Origin: Streptomyces sp. NBC_01775
GTDB lineage: Bacteria > Actinomycetota > Actinomycetes > Streptomycetales > Streptomycetaceae
Length of the DNA stretch: 64,000 nucleotides
NCBI RefSeq assembly: GCF_035917675.1
Contig: NZ_CP109104.1
Span: 3,348,001-3,412,000 of the forward strand
Direction: 5' to 3'
Shown one piece after another: positions 17,377 through 25,570 of this stretch (position 1 is its first letter; every line of letters starts with the position of its first letter). The notes beneath the pieces are model-generated. The model did no database searches, was not told the origin of the DNA, and worked only from the letters and a program-made list of their open reading frames with translations. The translations under genes were made by a program, and so were the position numbers.

Positions 17377-18435
17377 TCAGTCGCCGGGGAAGTGGCACAG
17401 CACGGTTCCTCCGTGGGGCTGCGGCGCCGCGGCCGGCGGGTCCGTGCGGCAGATCTCCTGGGGTTTCCAGCAGCGGGTGCGGAACGGGCAGCCCTCGGGC
17501 GGTTTGCTGGGGCTGGGCGGGTCGCCCGCCAGGACGATGCGCGCTTCCCGGCCGCGGCGACGCGGGTCCGGGTCCGGGACGGCCGACAGCAGCGCCCGGG
17601 TGTAGGGGTGCGCGGGCTGCTCGAACACGGTGTCGCGGTCGGCGCGTTCGACGATGCGGCCGAGGTACATCACCGCGACCTCGTCGGCCATCTGCCGCAC
17701 CACCGCGAGGTCGTGCGCGATGAAGACGATGGACAGCCCGAACTCCCGCTGGAGCTCCCGCAGCAGATTGACCACCTGGGCCTGCACCGAGACGTCCAGC
17801 GCGGACACCGGCTCGTCGCACACCAGCACCCGGGGCCGCAGTGCCAACGCCCGGGCGATCCCCAGCCGCTGCCGCTGGCCGCCGGAGAACTGGTACGGGA
17901 GGCGGCCCGCGTGCGCGGGGTCGAGGCCGACCAGTTCCATCAGCTCGCGTGCTCTGAGCGAGCGTTCGCGGGCGCCGACCGGGTCGCGGTGGATGTCCAG
18001 CGGCTCCCGTACCAGTTCCTCGGCCGTCATACGGGGATCGAGGCTGCCGTACGGGTCCTGCATCACCATCTGGATTCCGCGTCTGCGGCGGCGCCGCTCG
18101 GCGGCGGGCAGCTTCAGCAACTCCTCGCCGTCCAGCCACACCTGGCCCGCGGTCGGCCGCTCCAGCGACATCAGCAGCCGTACCAGCGTGGACTTGCCGC
18201 AGCCTGACTCGCCCACCAGACCGAGCGTGGAGCGCTCGGAGAGCGTGAGGTCGACGCCGTCCACGGCCTTGACGTCCGGGGCACGGCGGCCGAACCGGAG
18301 TCCGCGGGCGGGGAAGTGCTTGACCAGGCCGCGCGCTTCGAGCAGCGGCGGGCCCCCGGCGGCGGCTGCGGACGTGCCCTCGGTCGTGGCAGTGGTGGCG
18401 GCTGCGGTGGCAGCCGTGTTCGCGGTCTCAGGCAC
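17377..18435 (-). CDS. Oligopeptide ABC transporter ATP-binding protein (OppF-like)
   Basis: A 352-aa ABC ATPase with Walker A GESGCGKST, signature FSGGQRQRLGIARALAL, Walker B VLVCDEPVSALDVSVQAQV and the switch His in VFIAHDL. The C-terminal oligopeptide motif (HPYTRALLSAVP, then GCPFRTRCWKP) is typical of OppD/OppF subunits. An Ala/Thr-rich leader (about 25 residues) precedes the domain. GTG 18435 overlaps the OppD stop, so translation is coupled. Confidence 0.93.
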   Translation of the reverse strand: MPETANTAATAAATTATTEGTSAAAAGGPPLLEARGLVKHFPARGLRFGRRAPDVKAVDGVDLTLSERSTLGLVGESGCGKSTLVRLLMSLERPTAGQVWLDGEELLKLPAAERRRRRRGIQMVMQDPYGSLDPRMTAEELVREPLDIHRDPVGARERSLRARELMELVGLDPAHAGRLPYQFSGGQRQRLGIARALALRPRVLVCDEPVSALDVSVQAQVVNLLRELQREFGLSIVFIAHDLAVVRQMADEVAVMYLGRIVERADRDTVFEQPAHPYTRALLSAVPDPDPRRRGREARIVLAGDPPSPSKPPEGCPFRTRCWKPQEICRTDPPAAAPQPHGGTVLCHFPGD

Positions 18436-19459
18436 GGGGCGCCTCCAGCGGGTAGTGGCACGCAGCGGTGCGGCCGTCCGCTCCCGGCAGCAGCGCCGGG
18501 CGCTGGTCGAAGCAGCGTTCGCGCGCGGACGGACAGCGCGGGTGGAAGGCACAGCCGACCGGGAGGAGACCCGGCGCGGGAGGCGCGCCCGGTACCGGCA
18601 CCAGCCCTCCGATCGGGGCGTCGAGCGCGGGTACGGCGTCCAGCAGACCTCGGGTGTACGGGTGGGCGGGGTGCTCGTACAGCTCGACGGCCGGGGCCTG
18701 TTCGACGATCCGCCCGGCGTACATCAGCGCCATCCGGTCCGCCGTTCCCGCGGCCAGGCCCAGGTCGTGGGTGATCAGCAGCAGGGCCGAGCGGTTCTCC
18801 TCGCGGAGCTCCTGGAGGAGTTCCATGATCTGTGCCTGCACCGTGACGTCGAGCGCCGTGGTCGGCTCGTCCGCGATGAGCACCTCGGGGCCGAGCGCGA
18901 CCGCCATCGCGATCATGGCGCGCTGCCGCATCCCCCCGGAGAACTGGTGCGGGTGGTCGCGGTAGCGGCGTGCCGGGTCGGGGATGCGCACCTTGGCCAG
19001 CAGCTCCACGGCCTCGGCGCGCGCCTCCCGGCGGCTCAGCCCCCGGTGGACGCGGAGCACTTCGGCGATCTGGAAGCCGACGGTGAGGGTGGGGTTGAGC
19101 GCGGAGAGCGCGTCCTGGAAGACGGTGGCCAGATGCTTGCCGCGCCGGGCGCGCAGTGCGGCGTCCGGGAGCGTCAGCAGATCGGTGCCACGGTGCCGCG
19201 CGGTGCCGGTGACCCGGGCGGTCTCCGGCGGCAGCAGGCCCAGTACGGCCATCGCGGTGAGGCTCTTGCCGGAGCCGGACTCCCCGATCAGCGCCAGCGT
19301 CTCCCGCTCGTAGAGGGTGAAGGAGACCCCCTCCACGACGCGTTGCGCGCCACCACCGTCAGAGTGCGGCAGGTCGACGCAGAGGTCCTCGACCTCCAGC
19401 ACGGGCACCGGACCCGGCTCCCGCTGGGGGTCCCGTTCGGTCTCCATGGTCACGGTCAC
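18428..19459 (-). CDS. Oligopeptide ABC transporter ATP-binding protein (OppD-like)
   Basis: A 343-aa ABC ATPase: Walker A GESGSGKSL, Q-loop VFQDALSALNPTLTVG, signature FSGGMRQRAMIAMAVAL, Walker B VLIADEPTTALDVTVQAQI, switch His in LLITHDLGLAAG, and the C-terminal HPYTRGLLDAVP with a Cys-bearing CAFHPRCPSARERC. GTG 19459 overlaps the permease stop (GTGA); an ATG at 19447 is an alternative. It pairs with the OppF-like protein to energise import. Confidence 0.93.
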   Translation of the reverse strand: MTVTMETERDPQREPGPVPVLEVEDLCVDLPHSDGGGAQRVVEGVSFTLYERETLALIGESGSGKSLTAMAVLGLLPPETARVTGTARHRGTDLLTLPDAALRARRGKHLATVFQDALSALNPTLTVGFQIAEVLRVHRGLSRREARAEAVELLAKVRIPDPARRYRDHPHQFSGGMRQRAMIAMAVALGPEVLIADEPTTALDVTVQAQIMELLQELREENRSALLLITHDLGLAAGTADRMALMYAGRIVEQAPAVELYEHPAHPYTRGLLDAVPALDAPIGGLVPVPGAPPAPGLLPVGCAFHPRCPSARERCFDQRPALLPGADGRTAACHYPLEAPRA

Positions 19460-20334
19460 CGGGTCCTCGGGTTCAGGGCGTCGCGCACCGTGTCGCCGAA
19501 GGCGATCAGCGCGAACACCGTGACGGACAGGAACAGGCCGGGGAAGAGCAGCAGATGGGGGTGCGCCTCGAAGGAGTTCTGCGCGGTGGCCAGTTGCAGC
19601 CCCCAGGAGATGGACGGTGACTGCATCCCCACACCGAGGAAGGTCAGCCCGGCCTCGGCGACCACCACGCTGCCCACGGTGATCGACGCGAGCACGATCA
19701 CGGGGGTGAGGATGTGCGGGAGGACGTGGCGGCGGATCACCCACCAGCCGCCCGCCCCCATGCTGCGGGCCATCAGCACGTGATCGGCCTCCCGCGCCGA
19801 GCGCACCGAGGCCCGTACCACCCGGGTCATCGGCGGCCAGCCGAACATCGCCAGCACGACGGCGACGGTCGGGATGTCGCGGCTGGAGACGCCGCTGAGC
19901 ACCACGATCGCGCCGAGGAGGAACGGGAAGCCCAGGAAGACGTCGGTGAGCCGGGCGATCACGCTGTCCACGATCCGGCCCGCCATGCCGGCCAGGCAGC
20001 CCAGCACCAGCGCGACGGCGAGGCTGCATCCGGTGGCCAGCAATCCGATGCCCACCGATGTTCCGGCGCCGTGCACGACGTTGGCGTACAGGTCGCAGCC
20101 TTGGGTGTCGAAGCCGAAGGGGTGCCCGGCGACCGGCCCCTGGGCGCTGCGGTCCAGGTCGCAGACGCGTGGGTCGCCGTTGCCGAACCAGCCGGCGAAC
20201 AGCCCCGGCAGCGCGGCCATCACGAGCAGCAGGACCATGGCGCCGCCGGAGACGAGGAAGACGGGGCGACGGCGCAGCCGCTGCCAGGCGGAGCGCTTGG
20301 TGGGTGCGGCGAGCGTGGGCGGCGGCTCAATCAC
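19456..20334 (-). CDS. Oligopeptide ABC transporter permease (OppC-like)
   Basis: A 292-aa inner-membrane permease with about six transmembrane segments and an N-terminal cytosolic stretch. The EAA loop is visible (ADHVLMARSMGAGGWWVIRR HVLPH). HPFGFDTQGCDLYANVVHGA matches the HPLGTDxxGRD region of OppC/DppC, with a Cys in place of the Arg. It overlaps the OppB gene by 8 bp and the OppD gene by 4 bp. Confidence 0.92.
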   Translation of the reverse strand: MIEPPPTLAAPTKRSAWQRLRRRPVFLVSGGAMVLLLVMAALPGLFAGWFGNGDPRVCDLDRSAQGPVAGHPFGFDTQGCDLYANVVHGAGTSVGIGLLATGCSLAVALVLGCLAGMAGRIVDSVIARLTDVFLGFPFLLGAIVVLSGVSSRDIPTVAVVLAMFGWPPMTRVVRASVRSAREADHVLMARSMGAGGWWVIRRHVLPHILTPVIVLASITVGSVVVAEAGLTFLGVGMQSPSISWGLQLATAQNSFEAHPHLLLFPGLFLSVTVFALIAFGDTVRDALNPRTR

Positions 20335-21253
20335 GGCGAATCCTCGGGTCCAGGAGACTGTTGAGCAGGTCCACCAGCACGCTCACGGCCAGGAAGACCA
20401 GGATCAGGGCCGTTGCCACGCCGACCACGGTCGGCCCGGTGTGCGCCTGTACAGCCTGGAAGAGCAACTGGCCGATGCCGGGAAGGTTGAAGACCCCTTC
20501 GATGATCACCGTGCCGCCGAGCAGGAACCCCAGGTCGACGGCGAGATAGGTGACGGCCGGTATGAGGGAGTTGCGCAGCACGTGCACCAGCACCGTACGG
20601 CGCCGGGAGAGGCCCTTGGCTGCCGCGGTGCGTACGTAGTCGGCGCGCAGGTTGTCCACCACCTCGGCCCGTACCAGCCGGGAGACGGACGCCAGGCCGA
20701 AGGCCGCCACGACCACAGCGGGCAGCACATAGGCGGAGGGCCAGCCGGCGCTGTCCCCGGCGACCGGGAACCAGCCCAGCCGCACCCCGAACACCACCTG
20801 CGCGGTGTAGCCCAGCACGAACACCGGAACGGAGACGGCCCCGGTGGTGAAGGCCAGCACGGCACGGTCCGTCCAGGTGCCCCGGCGCAGCGCGGCGAAT
20901 ACGCCGAGCGCGATCCCGACGACGGCCTCCAGAGCCCAGGCGGTCAGTGCCAGCTTGACGGTGACCGGCCAGCGGTCCGCCATCTGTTCGGCCACCGGGA
21001 TGCCGGAGAAGTCGGCGCCCAGATCCCCGTGCAGGAGACCGGCCAGGTAGTGCCCGTACTGAGCGAGTACGGGCTCGTCCAGGTGGTGCTGTTCGCGCAG
21101 TGCCTTGACGACGCTCGGGGTGAGCGGACGGTCCCCGGCCATCGCGCTGACCGGGTCGCCCGGCAGCGCGTACACCATGAGGTAGATGACCAGGGTGACG
21201 CCGAAGAAGACCAGCACGGCCTCCAGCAGGCGGCGGAGCAGCAGACTGGTCAT
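20327..21253 (-). CDS. Oligopeptide ABC transporter permease (OppB-like)
   Basis: A 308-aa permease. The N-terminal RRLLEAVLVFFGVTLVIYLM and ALPGDPVSAMAG are typical of OppB/DppB; LRADYVRTAAAKGLSRRRTV is the EAA loop; FNLPGIGQLLFQAV is the family C-terminal signature. The start at 21253 overlaps the M14 peptidase stop (ATGA). It forms the membrane channel with the OppC-like protein. Confidence 0.93.
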   Translation of the reverse strand: MTSLLLRRLLEAVLVFFGVTLVIYLMVYALPGDPVSAMAGDRPLTPSVVKALREQHHLDEPVLAQYGHYLAGLLHGDLGADFSGIPVAEQMADRWPVTVKLALTAWALEAVVGIALGVFAALRRGTWTDRAVLAFTTGAVSVPVFVLGYTAQVVFGVRLGWFPVAGDSAGWPSAYVLPAVVVAAFGLASVSRLVRAEVVDNLRADYVRTAAAKGLSRRRTVLVHVLRNSLIPAVTYLAVDLGFLLGGTVIIEGVFNLPGIGQLLFQAVQAHTGPTVVGVATALILVFLAVSVLVDLLNSLLDPRIRRD

Positions 21254-22707
21254 TGTGGCTGCTGCCCCTCCGTGCGGGCGTGATCGGCGGCGGCGAGCAG
21301 CGCCGCGTACTGCACCCCGGACAAGGTGGCGATGGGGAGCGGCTCGCCCATCGCGGCCCCGGACTCGGCCGCCCACTGGTCGTAGCGCTCCAGCAAGGTG
21401 GCGCGCAGCTCGCGGACCTTCCGGGTGGCGGTGCCGGCGGTGGTCTCGGCCTCCAGCGCGCGCAGCAGCATGCCGCCGAAGCGGACCCGGAGGCTGTGCA
21501 TCGACTGGGCGCAGGAGTAGCACTCGGAGACGGTGGCCGGGCGCTCGGGCAACGTGGCGGCCCGCGCGGTCTCGGTGCCGCTCAGCTCGCGCAGTCCGGG
21601 CACGAAGGCACGGGAGGCGCGCAGGAAGGGCGAGGCGATGGTCAGTTCCGGCCCGGCGGCCTCCAGGATGCCTTCCAGGAACTCCCCGGCCTCCCGCAGT
21701 CCGTCCGCGCGCTGCCGCAGGACCTGGGGGTAGCTCTGGCTTCCCGGGGTGTCGTCCTCGGAGTCGGGATGCGACCAGTGCGGGACCTCGGCGACGAAGC
21801 AGAAGGTGCCGTACGCCTCGGTGTAGGCGGCGCTGGAGGCTCCGGCCAGCACCGAGGCGGGGTCGCCGCCGTGGCTCTCCAGGTAGTCGTACGCCGTGCG
21901 CATGTCGATGGCCCCGTGGATGGCGGGCGCGTACACGGGGGTGTGCGCGGCCTCCGGCTCCCCGGTGGCCAGCGGGATGCCCGCTGCGGCCGGGATCGCC
22001 GTGAGCTGGTCGTACAGCTCGGGCGCCGGGCGGTTGAGGAAGTAGTAGACGCCGCCCGCCTCGCAGTTGTGCAAGGTGGTGAGGAAGCGCGGCCGGGTGG
22101 CGTCCAGCAGCCGCATCAGGGCGAGGGTCTCGGGCAGCACCCGGTCGAAGTAGGCGTCCTTGTAGGCGAACGGGAAGGTCCACTCGACCTGTTCGTCGCC
22201 GCGCGGCCGGTAGAAGTGCCGCCCGTAGCGGTACTTGTCGGCTGGGGTCCCGAACCAGCCCTCGTTGAGCCGGGCGCCGTCCGGGTCGACGCAGGGCACG
22301 ATGTGCCAGGCGGCGCCGAAGTGGGCGCGCAGCCGGTCGTCCTCGCACAGCCGGGTGGCCAGGTGGAGCGCTGTGACCGCGCCGACGGGTTCGTTGGGGT
22401 GCACGCCGCCGACCACCACGTAGTCCTCTCCGGGGCCGGTGGAGGCGGGAGTGGGCGCGGCTGCGGCTGCGGCGGGGTCCTGTCCGTCCCGGACGGTGAA
22501 GCAGTACAGCGGCTCGCCCAGCCGTGAGGTGCCGATGCGGTGTTCGCGTATGAGTCCGGGGTGCCGTTCGGCCAGGGCGCGGAAGGAGGCGAGCAGCTCG
22601 TCGACGTCCGGGTAGTGGCCGGTCGCCGGTACCGAGTGGACCTGGCCGGTCCAGGGGCCGTGCTGGTCGGCGTCCGGCGGGGAGGTACGGGGGGTGACGG
22701 TCGCCAT
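21250..22707 (-). CDS. M14-family zinc carboxypeptidase, cytoplasmic
   Basis: A 485-aa protein with VVGGVHPNEPVGAV (zinc His and Glu), TTLHNCEAGGVYYF (third zinc ligand, His) and FCFVAEVPHW (catalytic Glu), the M14 succinylglutamate-desuccinylase-like pattern. There is no signal peptide, so it acts inside the cell, presumably trimming peptides delivered by the transporter whose permease gene overlaps its stop. The C-terminal 100 residues are helical and unassigned. A weak GGAAGAG lies 12 bases before the ATG. Confidence 0.87.
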   Translation of the reverse strand: MATVTPRTSPPDADQHGPWTGQVHSVPATGHYPDVDELLASFRALAERHPGLIREHRIGTSRLGEPLYCFTVRDGQDPAAAAAAPTPASTGPGEDYVVVGGVHPNEPVGAVTALHLATRLCEDDRLRAHFGAAWHIVPCVDPDGARLNEGWFGTPADKYRYGRHFYRPRGDEQVEWTFPFAYKDAYFDRVLPETLALMRLLDATRPRFLTTLHNCEAGGVYYFLNRPAPELYDQLTAIPAAAGIPLATGEPEAAHTPVYAPAIHGAIDMRTAYDYLESHGGDPASVLAGASSAAYTEAYGTFCFVAEVPHWSHPDSEDDTPGSQSYPQVLRQRADGLREAGEFLEGILEAAGPELTIASPFLRASRAFVPGLRELSGTETARAATLPERPATVSECYSCAQSMHSLRVRFGGMLLRALEAETTAGTATRKVRELRATLLERYDQWAAESGAAMGEPLPIATLSGVQYAALLAAADHARTEGQQPQ

Positions 22708-22800
22708 GGTGGTGCGGTCTCTTCCTGTAGGGCGGGCGGGCCGGTTCGGATGCCGGTTCAGGTGCGGGGTGACGGCTGACGGGTTCCGGCAGGTGTCATG

Positions 22801-24393
22801 TCATGGCTCGACGCCGATCCCTGCGAGCCGCAGCCCGAACGGGCCGATGGAGGCGCCGGAGACCCGCTCGGTGGAGACGTACACATAACTGCCGTAGAAG
22901 AGCGGGATGGTGGGGAAGTCCTTCAGGATCCGCTTCTGCGCGTCGTTGTAGAGACGTGCCGCGCGGCCGGGGCTGGTGCTGGAGTCGGCGCGGGACAGCA
23001 GCTTGTCCACGTCCGGGTGGCTGTAGAAGCTGCACGTGAAGCAGTCGCCCGTCTTGGTGTAGATGCCGCGCAAGGTGTTCTGCATGCTGGGGTAGAGGGC
23101 GCCCCAGTGTCCGTAGAAGGGGCCGGTCACCTTCTTGCCGATGACCTTTTCGGAGAACTCCGCCCAGTCCGCTGTGGCCTGGGCGCGGGCGCCGTCGATG
23201 CCGAGGTTTTGCCGCAGCTGGTTGGCGAGCGCCTGGTAGAGGTCGTCGAGGCCCTGTCCGCCGGGGTAGGTGAGGACCATCGGGCCGTGCCAGCCGCCCG
23301 CCTTCTTCAGCAGCTTCCGGGCGCGCTCCGGGTCGTAGCGGCACTCGTCGCAGACGCCGGTCTCGGCGCCGACCTCGGCCGGTGGCACCAGCGAGCTGGC
23401 GGGGGTGTTGAGCCCGCCGGTCATCGCCTTGTCGACGGCCTTCCGGTTGATGGCCAGGGACAGTGCCCGGCGCAGGTCCGGGTCGCGGTAGCGCTTGTCG
23501 TAGAGCGGCAGGCTGAGCATCTCCATGGACGGCGCCTCGTACCTGTGCACCCGGCCGGGGAAGTCCCGGCCCACCTGGCCGAGCTTGTCGACCGGCGCCG
23601 CGAGCACATCGGTGTTCCCGGCCAGCGCGTCGGTGTAGGCGGTGCCCAGGTCCGTGTAGCTCTTGAAGGTGATGCCCGTGGCGGCGGGCTTCGGGCCCCG
23701 GTAGTCCCGGTAGGCGGTCACGGTGGCGCCCCGGTTGCGCTCCCACGCCTTCGTCATCCGGAACGGCCCGTTGCCCACCGGCTTGCGGTCATAGGCCGCC
23801 GGGTCGGTGAACGCGGACTTGGGCAGGGGGAAGAACGCACCCTGGTTGTCGGTCAGTTGATACGGGAACTGGCTGTCCGGTGCGGCGAGCGTGACCTTGA
23901 GGGTGTACCGGCCGGTGACGCGCACCCCTGACAGCCGCTTCTTCTTCGGCTTCCCCTTCGCGGGGTTGAGCGCCGCGAACCCCTCGATGCCCGAGAGCTG
24001 GCCGTTGGTGGGCCAGGCGTTCGGACCGTAGGCGGCCCGGTTCCAGGAGTCGGCGTAGCTGCGCGCGGTGACGGGTTCGCCGTTGTGGAAGGTCCAGCCG
24101 TGCCGGAGCCGGACGGTCCAGTGGCGGGAGTCCCGCGAGGTCACCGACCGTGCCTGCACATACGACAGCTTCCCCGAGTCACTCACCGTGGCGAGGGGCG
24201 CGAACAGGGCGTGTATCTGGTCCATCGAGACGACGGTGCGGCCCGGCGTGAGATGGTCCGGCTCGCCGACGGCGAGAGAGTAGCCCCCCTCGGGAGTTTG
24301 GATGCGGCTCTGCGTGGCGGCGCATCCGGTCACGGTCAACGCGGTGCAGGCAACACCCGCGACAGCGGTCTTCAGCAGGGAATATCTGCGCAA
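22801..24393 (-). CDS. Peptide ABC transporter substrate-binding lipoprotein
   Basis: About 530 aa, SBP_bac_5 (OppA/DppA) family. The lipoprotein signal is RRYSLLKTAVAGVACTALTV followed by the lipobox LTVTGC. Family landmarks include VRLRHGWTFHNGEPVTARSY, DRKPVGNGPFRM, LYDKRYRDPDLRRALSLAIN and LSRADSSTSPGRAARLYNDA. TTG 24393 is chosen because GGAG lies 6 bases upstream and it puts the signal peptide at the N-terminus. First gene of the operon; a 93-bp gap separates it from the M14 gene. Confidence 0.9.
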   Translation of the reverse strand: MRRYSLLKTAVAGVACTALTVTGCAATQSRIQTPEGGYSLAVGEPDHLTPGRTVVSMDQIHALFAPLATVSDSGKLSYVQARSVTSRDSRHWTVRLRHGWTFHNGEPVTARSYADSWNRAAYGPNAWPTNGQLSGIEGFAALNPAKGKPKKKRLSGVRVTGRYTLKVTLAAPDSQFPYQLTDNQGAFFPLPKSAFTDPAAYDRKPVGNGPFRMTKAWERNRGATVTAYRDYRGPKPAATGITFKSYTDLGTAYTDALAGNTDVLAAPVDKLGQVGRDFPGRVHRYEAPSMEMLSLPLYDKRYRDPDLRRALSLAINRKAVDKAMTGGLNTPASSLVPPAEVGAETGVCDECRYDPERARKLLKKAGGWHGPMVLTYPGGQGLDDLYQALANQLRQNLGIDGARAQATADWAEFSEKVIGKKVTGPFYGHWGALYPSMQNTLRGIYTKTGDCFTCSFYSHPDVDKLLSRADSSTSPGRAARLYNDAQKRILKDFPTIPLFYGSYVYVSTERVSGASIGPFGLRLAGIGVEP

Positions 24394-24503
24394 GACAGCT
24401 CCAGGGAGAGGAGGCGGACGGGCCCGCGCGGACGCTGCGGCGGGGCTCACGAGAGTGGTGCCGGTGACGCGTACCAGGGATACTGAACCGCGCTCGACAA
24501 GCC

Positions 24504-24509
24504 TGTCAA
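24504..24509 (-). promoter_or_regulatory. Likely -35 element of peptide-uptake operon
   Basis: TTGACA on the minus strand, 110 bases before the lipoprotein start. The matching -10 is weak (TTCAGT or TCAGTA at a spacing of 16-17). It lies 3 bases from the AAAAGT/ACTTTT inverted repeat, so a protein bound there would touch this promoter. Confidence 0.45.
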
Positions 24510-24512
24510 CGA

Positions 24513-24529
24513 AAAAGTGCAGAACTTTT
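24513..24529. promoter_or_regulatory. Inverted repeat AAAAGT-N5-ACTTTT, candidate operator
   Basis: A perfect 6-bp inverted repeat with a 5-bp spacer, in an AT-rich patch between the divergent peptide operon and the GbsR-fusion regulator. The spacing and AT-rich arms suit a winged-helix dimer. It is probably the regulator's own binding site. Confidence 0.5.
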
Positions 24530-24559
24530 AATCTGAGATGAAATCTAGAGGAGGCCGGC

Positions 24560-25537
24560 ATGGGGTGGGACGACCCGGTGCGGATCGGCCGCGGCGACGA
24601 CGGCTGGAGCCGTGAGTCGTTCGTGGAGGAGATGGGGCTGCTGTGGGAGGCGGTGGGCAGCGCCCGCATGGACGGCCGGATCATCGGCTATCTGATCGTC
24701 ACGGACGCGCCGTACGTCTCCTCCGCCCAGCTGGCCGACGCGCTGAAGGTGAGCGCGGGCTCCATCTCTCTGGCCACCCGGAGGCTGACCGAGGCGGGGT
24801 TCGTGAAGCGCCACGCGGTGCCCGGCGAACGCAGCCGGTACTTCCGGATGGAGGACGACGTCTGGGGCAGCTTCCTGGCCGGCGAGCGCCGCTTCGTGGA
24901 AGAGCAGCGGCAGTTGGGCGAGAAGGTCCTGGAGCTGCTCGGCGACGAGGAGGTGGGCCCCCGCCGCCGGCTGGAGAACATGTGCGACTACATGCGCTGG
25001 ATCCAGGGCGCGCACCGCGACCTGCTGGAGGGCTGGAGCGCCTACCGCCTCGCCCAGCGCCCGGACACCGAGGCGCCGTACGCGACGGACGCGGCAGGCA
25101 CGGCAGGCACGACGGACGCGGCAGGCCCGCCGCGGCACGCGCCGGGCGAGGAACAGGACGCCTCCGCACTCCCCTACGGGCGGCGGCGGTCCCTCGCGCT
25201 GGGCACGGCACTGGCGCGCAGGCTGGTCCCGGACACCCTGTGGGAGGCAGCCGCGCCGCTGCTGCCCTCCGGCGGGGACGGCGAGCGCGCCGTGTTCACC
25301 GCCGTGGTCCACGTACTGACCGCGGGGTGCGGATGGCAGCAACTGCCCGGCTACTTCGCCGTCTCCCCCGCGACCGCCCACCGGCGCTTCACCGCCTGGA
25401 GCGAAGCGGGAGTGTGGGAGGGCCTGCGGTCGGCGAACGGCAGCCCGGACCGGGACCCGGATCAGGAGTGGTGCGAGGAGATCGTCACCGCGGCACTGGA
25501 GCGCCGCCACCGTCCCGGCGGCCCCCGGGGGCTGTGA
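24560..25537 (+). CDS. GbsR/MarR-type regulator fused to transposase-derived DUF4096-like domain
   Basis: A 325-aa protein. Residues about 1-170 match GbsR/MarR-type winged-helix regulators (MDGRIIGYLIVTDAPYVSSA, LADALKVSAGSISLATRRLT, FVKRHAVPGERSRYFR). After an Ala/Gly/Thr linker (about 175-215), residues about 220-300 match the N-terminal domain of IS5-type transposases (LVPDTLWEAAAPLLPSGGDG, VHVLTAGCGWQQLPGYFAVS, TAHRRFTAWSEAGVWEGL). The frame is continuous with steady codon bias, so the fusion looks real. The DDE catalytic part is absent, so it cannot transpose; the added piece may aid DNA binding or dimerisation. It diverges from the peptide operon and probably controls it. Confidence 0.8.
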   Translation: MGWDDPVRIGRGDDGWSRESFVEEMGLLWEAVGSARMDGRIIGYLIVTDAPYVSSAQLADALKVSAGSISLATRRLTEAGFVKRHAVPGERSRYFRMEDDVWGSFLAGERRFVEEQRQLGEKVLELLGDEEVGPRRRLENMCDYMRWIQGAHRDLLEGWSAYRLAQRPDTEAPYATDAAGTAGTTDAAGPPRHAPGEEQDASALPYGRRRSLALGTALARRLVPDTLWEAAAPLLPSGGDGERAVFTAVVHVLTAGCGWQQLPGYFAVSPATAHRRFTAWSEAGVWEGLRSANGSPDRDPDQEWCEEIVTAALERRHRPGGPRGL

Positions 25538-25570
25538 CGCCTCGGTGGCGTGCCAGCCCCCAGGACCCGC

